Positions 59,464 through 64,000 of a DNA stretch of 64,000 bases are shown here, piece after piece. The notes beneath the pieces are model-generated. The model was not told the origin of the DNA, did not search any database, and worked only from the letters and a program-made list of their open reading frames with translations. The position numbers and the translations under genes were made by a program. Position 1 is the first letter of the stretch, and every line of letters begins with the position of its first letter. This stretch comes from Telmatactis stephensoni. Its lineage: Eukaryota; Cnidaria; Anthozoa; Actiniaria; Isophelliidae. The stretch lies in NCBI GenBank assembly GCA_029948255.1, contig JALIZF010001877.1, positions 587,501 to 651,500 of the forward strand, written 5' to 3'.

Positions 59464-59750
59464 CTCTACTGAGTTTGTGTGTTGCTTGTGCTTATGCTTA
59501 TGTCACTAGAGTGGTTTTCATTTGACCATGAAGCAATAGACAAACTAATAGTTGGTAGTAGACTCTAAAGCCATTGTTTTCTTTTGTTTCTTATCAACTA
59601 CTACAAGCTAAATAGTCATTTTTCTTTCACGGTCAAATGAAAATCACTCTAGTGAAAAGACAAGCACTGCTAATCAGCAGTACATTACTGAGTCTGTGTA
59701 TGTTGCTTGTGCTTATGTCACTAGTGAAAAGACAAGCACTGCTAATAGAG
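59464..59750 (+). repeat. Tandem segment pair flanking and lacking a MITE
   Basis: A segment reading ACTGAGTTTGTGTGTTGCTT..GTCACTAG..TGAAAAGACAAGCACTGC (59,468 onward, interrupted by the MITE) is repeated uninterrupted at about 59,687-59,743. The second copy shows the unoccupied site GTCACTAGTGAAAAG. Confidence 0.85.
59509..59649. mobile_element. TA-flanked MITE with known empty site
   Basis: Ends GAGTGGTTTTCATTTGACC and GGTCAAATGAAAATCACTC are inverted. TA lies at both borders (59,507-59,508 and 59,650-59,651). The neighbouring copy of the flank without the insert (site at about 59,722) restores one TA. The result is a 141-bp Tc1/mariner-like non-autonomous element; a CTAG duplication is an equally consistent reading of the borders. 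Confidence 0.88.
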
Positions 59751-60640
59751 ATGTTTCATAAGTCAGTTCTTTTTACGCTACTTTGACGCTTTGACGCTGC
59801 AGGCTTTTCGCGTTGATTTGAATAACAAAGACAGCTGATAAATCGTTGTGTAGAGATAAGAAACACCAGTCCATTGTTTCAAATGAGAAGTATCCTTTAT
59901 TGCTATTACAATTGGTATTAAGTTCCGACATGCATGTATTAAGATTGCAACTATTTCACAGTCCGATAAAAATCACACTATTGTGAAACACTATAAAATG
60001 TACAAGAAAAGAACAGAGAAAAGAACTATAGTTCAACTCAAAATGCCCCAAAAATTCGTGTCTCCTCCGTGTCTAAGCAATTTTTACACTTTTTTCTGGA
60101 GCTTTGCCAGCAGTCCTTCCATTTTTGACATTGTGGCTAGAGATGCTAACCCTTTCTTTCAGGCAATCAATTTGACAGTTTTAACTTCTGTATATAGACA
60201 AGAGCTATCAATGGGACGACAATTAAATAATAAGTTTGAAAAGGGTTATATAACCCATTTTAAGCCAGAGTGTTGTGCATGAACGAAATATGAAATATTA
60301 TAAAAGATATGCACGTCTCTCATGTTCACAGAGAACCCAAAACCCATGACATTTCATAGTGACTACATTTATTTATTGTGGGTAACAATAAAGTTTATCT
60401 TCGGCATTTTTACGATATATAATTTTTTCATGTCCAATATATTAGCACTTTATGTGAATAACAGTAAGTACGGCTAATTAGCTACGCGTACTTCACGGGT
60501 TTTCTGACTGCACTCTAGCACCATTTTAAAAGTACAGAATAGTAGTAACTATATAGTACAAAATACCACTAATTAAACAATGGAACACAATTGTAATTAG
60601 CCATATTCAATTAGTTTTCGTTTGTATTTGATTGTTTTTG
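59751..60640. other. No gene recognised
   Basis: An open frame of 99 codons (59,983-60,282 +) has no recognised motif. A 34-bp segment (TTTAACTTCTGTATATAGAC..) at about 60,179 recurs at about 63,114 on the other side of the 9-bp array. Confidence 0.5.
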
Positions 60641-60653
60641 ATATATATATACC

Positions 60654-62990
60654 GGGACTACCCAGACTACCCGGACTACCCAGACTACCCGGACTACCGA
60701 GACTACTCAGACTACCGGGACTAGCGAGACTAGCGAGACTATCAAGACTACCGAGACTACCAAGACTACCGGGACTACCCAGACTACCCAGACTACCCAG
60801 ACTACCCAGACTACCGGGACTACCCAGACTACCCAGACTACGGGACTACCCAGACTACGGGACTACCCAGACTACCCAGACTACCCAGACTACCCAGACT
60901 ACCCAGACTACCCAGACTACCCAGACTACCCAGACTACCGGAACTACCCAGACTACCCAGACTACCCAGACTACCGGAACTACCCAGACTACCCAGACTA
61001 CCCGGACTACCGGGACTACCTAGACTACACAGACTACCCAGACTACCCAAACTACCCAGACTACCCAGACTACCGGGACTACCCAGACTACCGGGACTAC
61101 CCAGACTACCGGGACTACCCAGACTACCGGGACTACCCAGACTACCCAGACTACCGGGACTACCCAGACTACCCGGACTACCCAGACTACCCAGACTACC
61201 GGGACTACCGGGACTACCGAGACTACCCAGACTACCCAGACTAACCACGCTACCGGGACTACCCAGACTACCCAGACTACCAAGACTACCCAGACTACCG
61301 GGACTACCCAGACTACCGGGACTACCCAGTCTACCGGGACTACCCAGACTACCCAGACTACCCAGACTACCAAGACTACCCAGACAACCGGGACTACCCA
61401 GACTACCGGGACTACCCAGACTACCCAGACTACCGAGACTACCCAGACTACCCAGACTACCGGGAATACCCAGACTACCCAGACTACCGGGACTACCCAG
61501 ACTAACGGGACTACCCACACTACCCACACTACCCACACTACCCACACTACCCAGACTACCGGGACTACCCAGACTACCGGGACTACCGGGACTACCCAGA
61601 CTACCGGGACTACCCAGACTACCGGGACTACCGGGACTACCCAGACTACCGGGACTACCGGGACTACCCAGACTACCGGGACTACCCAGACTACCCAGAC
61701 TTCCAAGACTACCCAGACTACCCAGACTACCCAGACTACCCAGACTACCCAGACTACCCAGACTACCCAGACTACCCAGACTACCCAGACTACCCAGACT
61801 TCCAAGACTACCGGGACTACCGGGACTACCCAGACTACCGGAACTACCGGGACTACCCAGACTACCCAGACTACCGGGACTACTTACACTACCCACACTA
61901 CCCACACTACCCACACTACCCACACTACCGGGACTACCGGGACTACCGGGACTACCGGGACTACCGGGACTACCGGGACTACCGGGACTACCGGGACTAC
62001 CCAGACTACCCAGACTACTGGGACTACCCAGACTACCGGAACTACCCACACTACCCACACTACCCACACTACCCACACTACCCACACTACCCACACTACC
62101 CACACTACCGGGACTACCCAGACTACCGGGACTACCCAGACTACCCAGACTACCCAGACTACCCAGACTACCCAGACTACCCAGACTACCGGGACTACCT
62201 AGACTACCCAGACTACCCAGACTACCGGGACTACCCAGACTACTGGGACTACCCAGTCTACCCAGACTACCGGGACTACCTAGACTACCCAGACTACCCA
62301 GACTACCCAGACTACCCAGACTACCCAGACTACCCAGACTTCCAAGAGTACCCAGACTACCGGGACTACCGGGACTACCCAGACTACCGGAACTACCGGG
62401 ATTACCCACACTACCCACACTACCCACACTACCCACACTACCCACACTACCCACACTACCCACACTACCCACACTACCGGGACTACCGGGACTACCCAGA
62501 CTACCGGGACTACCCAGACTACCGGAACTACCGGGACTACCCAGACTACCCAGACTACCGGGACTACCCAGACTACCGGGACTACCTAGACTACCCAGAC
62601 TACCCAGACTACCCGGACTACCCAGACTACCGGGACTACCCAGTCTACCAAGACTACCCAGACTACGGAGACAACCCAGACTACCGGGACTACCCAGACT
62701 ACCAAGACTACCCGGACTACTGGGATTACCCGGATTACCGAGACTACCGGGACTACCGGGACTACCCAGACTACCCAGACTACCTGGACTACCGGGACTA
62801 CCCAGACTACCCAGACTACCGGGAATACCGGGACTACCCAGACTACCGAGACTACCAAGACTACCCAGACTACCGGGACTACCGGGACTAACCAGACTAC
62901 CCAGACTACCGGGGCTACCGGGACTACTAGGTAGTCTGGGTCTGGGTACTACAGACTACCGGGACTACCCAGACTAGTCCATTTCTCATT
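60654..62990 (+). repeat. 9-bp minisatellite, ACTACCCAG / ACTACCGGG
   Basis: Roughly 250 units, each nearly always one of two 9-mers (ACTACCCAG or ACTACCGGG). A third form (ACTACCCAC) is restricted to four blocks, near 61,513-61,548, 61,884-61,925, 62,041-62,105 and 62,402-62,474. Near the right end (62,927-62,950) a short piece is inverted (TAGTCTGGG). Because 9 is a multiple of 3, long stop-free frames with three-residue repeats (such as GSL/GSP/GSV on the minus strand) arise automatically and are not called genes. Confidence 0.95.
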
Positions 62991-63539
62991 ACTCAACATG
63001 GATACTATATATATTATTCTACTATTTCACTTTTTTTTGCATCATTTTAACTACTCTACCAGCTTTCCAGGACTCCCTTTGCAGCTCCAGTCACCTTTCT
63101 TTCAGTTTGAGAGTTTAACTTCTGTATATAGACAATAGCTATCAATGCGTCAGATTACTCTTACAGCATTTTAACTACTCTACCAGCACTGCTACCTCAA
63201 GAGAGCATGTTGACCAAAATGATGATATTCTTCTGTTGCTTTGCTGTACTTCAATTGTTGATGAGCATCCCATTTCCAACAATATTCCAGCATCTTAACA
63301 TTTCATTTCCACTATCACTTTTACCGCAAAGTCGTAATTCACATCTATTCCTGGGGGTAGATGCATTCGGAGCCTTTTCTAGGCATGAATATACCTTTTC
63401 TGGCGAGTATGCGGAGAGGCACCCTCAAGGTAGTTAAGGCCTGGGTCAGTGGCTAAATCGGGCGAAATATGGTTTTTGGCCCGAGGCGTTCAATGACTAA
63501 GTCGACAGGGTGCGTCAGGATATCGTTGCATCGAGGAGG

Positions 63540-64000
63540 GATGGGCAAGCAGGATCTATTGAAGGAAGACCTTATACACTTGATTTAGAAAACAGGATCT
63601 TGTTAGTACTGATATGGCTGTGAAAATATTCAAGTCTTGATTTGCTAGCATGTATTTTTGACATCAGCATGACTACAGTCTCAGGAACAATCCATCAAAT
63701 TGCACCAATCCTGTGACATCATTTCCGCTCTTGCATAACATGGCCGAGCCTAAGACAATGGCGAAATTTTAGAAACACTTGGAGGCACTTTCCGAACCGT
63801 TGGGGCAATCGATGGAACATATACCCCAATAAATCGGCCGATGGTAAATCAATGAAATTTTTACAGAGGCCACCGGCACCGTCATTTCATGAGCATCCAA
63901 GTAGTATGTGACAGCTTAGGTCACATACGATTTATCCAAGCTGGTTTCCCTGGGCATTTGAACGATGCCGGCACCTATTATATTTGAGGATGGCCCCTAT
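63540..64000 (+). pseudogene. Harbinger (PIF) nuclease remnant, runs off the right edge
   Basis: In shifting plus-strand frames: a helix-turn-helix-like part (LACIFDISMTTVSGTIHQIA, about 63,645-63,700), then TFRTVGAIDGTYIPINRP (about 63,790-63,835) with the first catalytic Asp, then HRHFMSIQVVCDSLGHIRF and FPGHLNDAGTY with the second Asp region (about 63,945-63,980). Several stops (for example after MVNQ) show decay. This matches DDE nucleases of the PIF/Harbinger superfamily (HARBI1-like). The rest lies beyond the window. Confidence 0.85.

Noticed and set aside
60838..62472. Minus-strand 544-codon frame of GSL/GSP/GSV repeats
   Set aside because: A 9-bp repeat lacking stop triplets stays open in whole frames by chance; there is no non-repetitive start or end and no splice context.

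Overview
The window is eukaryotic, AT-rich and repeat-dense, with intron-containing genes (GT..AG junctions, many exons of 30-150 nt) and a mixed load of LINEs, BEL/Pao and Ty3/gypsy relics, a tRNA-derived SINE, Merlin and Harbinger DNA transposons, and many short hairpin elements. This fits a marine invertebrate genome. I suspect an anthozoan cnidarian (coral or anemone), from the RING-TRAF gene, the BEL and CR1/L2-like elements and the overall style, but no species marker was identified.

Layout. 1-2,473: the 5' portion of a CR1/L2-like LINE (minus strand), running off the left edge. 2.5-10.3 kb: a cluster of inverted-repeat elements (long palindrome at 3.2-3.9 kb, TGACTCA-ended element at 5.5-6.3 kb, hammerhead-like motif at 6.37 kb, CGGCTC-rich element at 7.3 kb, small MITEs at 8.2 and 9.8 kb). 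11.0-36.8 kb: one large minus-strand gene reconstructed here from 21-22 phase-compatible exons. It has an N-terminal domain, a Ser/Thr-rich linker built from frame-neutral micro-exons, a UAS/thioredoxin-like region, a short coiled coil and a Lys/Glu/Arg-rich tail. Its introns hold a BEL/Pao relic, two arrays of a 70/75-bp minisatellite around a Ty3/gypsy relic, a truncated LINE, a TIR element, a SINE and several hairpins. 37.5-39.0 kb: a three-exon Merlin (ISXO2-like) transposase with its DDE triad. 39.6-43.7 kb: a complete five-exon RING/TRAF-zinc-finger gene on the plus strand; its third intron carries about 1.8 kb of (AGT)n. 43.9-51.6 kb: MITE remnants, including a perfect 103-bp inverted repeat at 50.35-50.62 kb. 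51.7-54.1 kb: a 5'-truncated LINE with a long intact ORF. 54.4-57.5 kb: a second CGGCTC-rich element, its 47-bp end abutting a 30-bp minisatellite with a 747-bp higher-order period. 57.5-60.6 kb: hairpins, including a TA-flanked MITE for which the empty site is also present. 60.65-62.99 kb: a 9-bp minisatellite. 63.5-64.0 kb: a decayed Harbinger nuclease.

The two host genes point to ubiquitin-linked biology: the UAS-like protein resembles ubiquitin-pathway adaptors of the FAF/UBXD type, and the RING-TRAF protein would be a ubiquitin ligase or signalling adaptor. They are head to head with the transposase between them. Nothing in the sequence shows that they act together. All splicing models are read from sequence and need transcript support.
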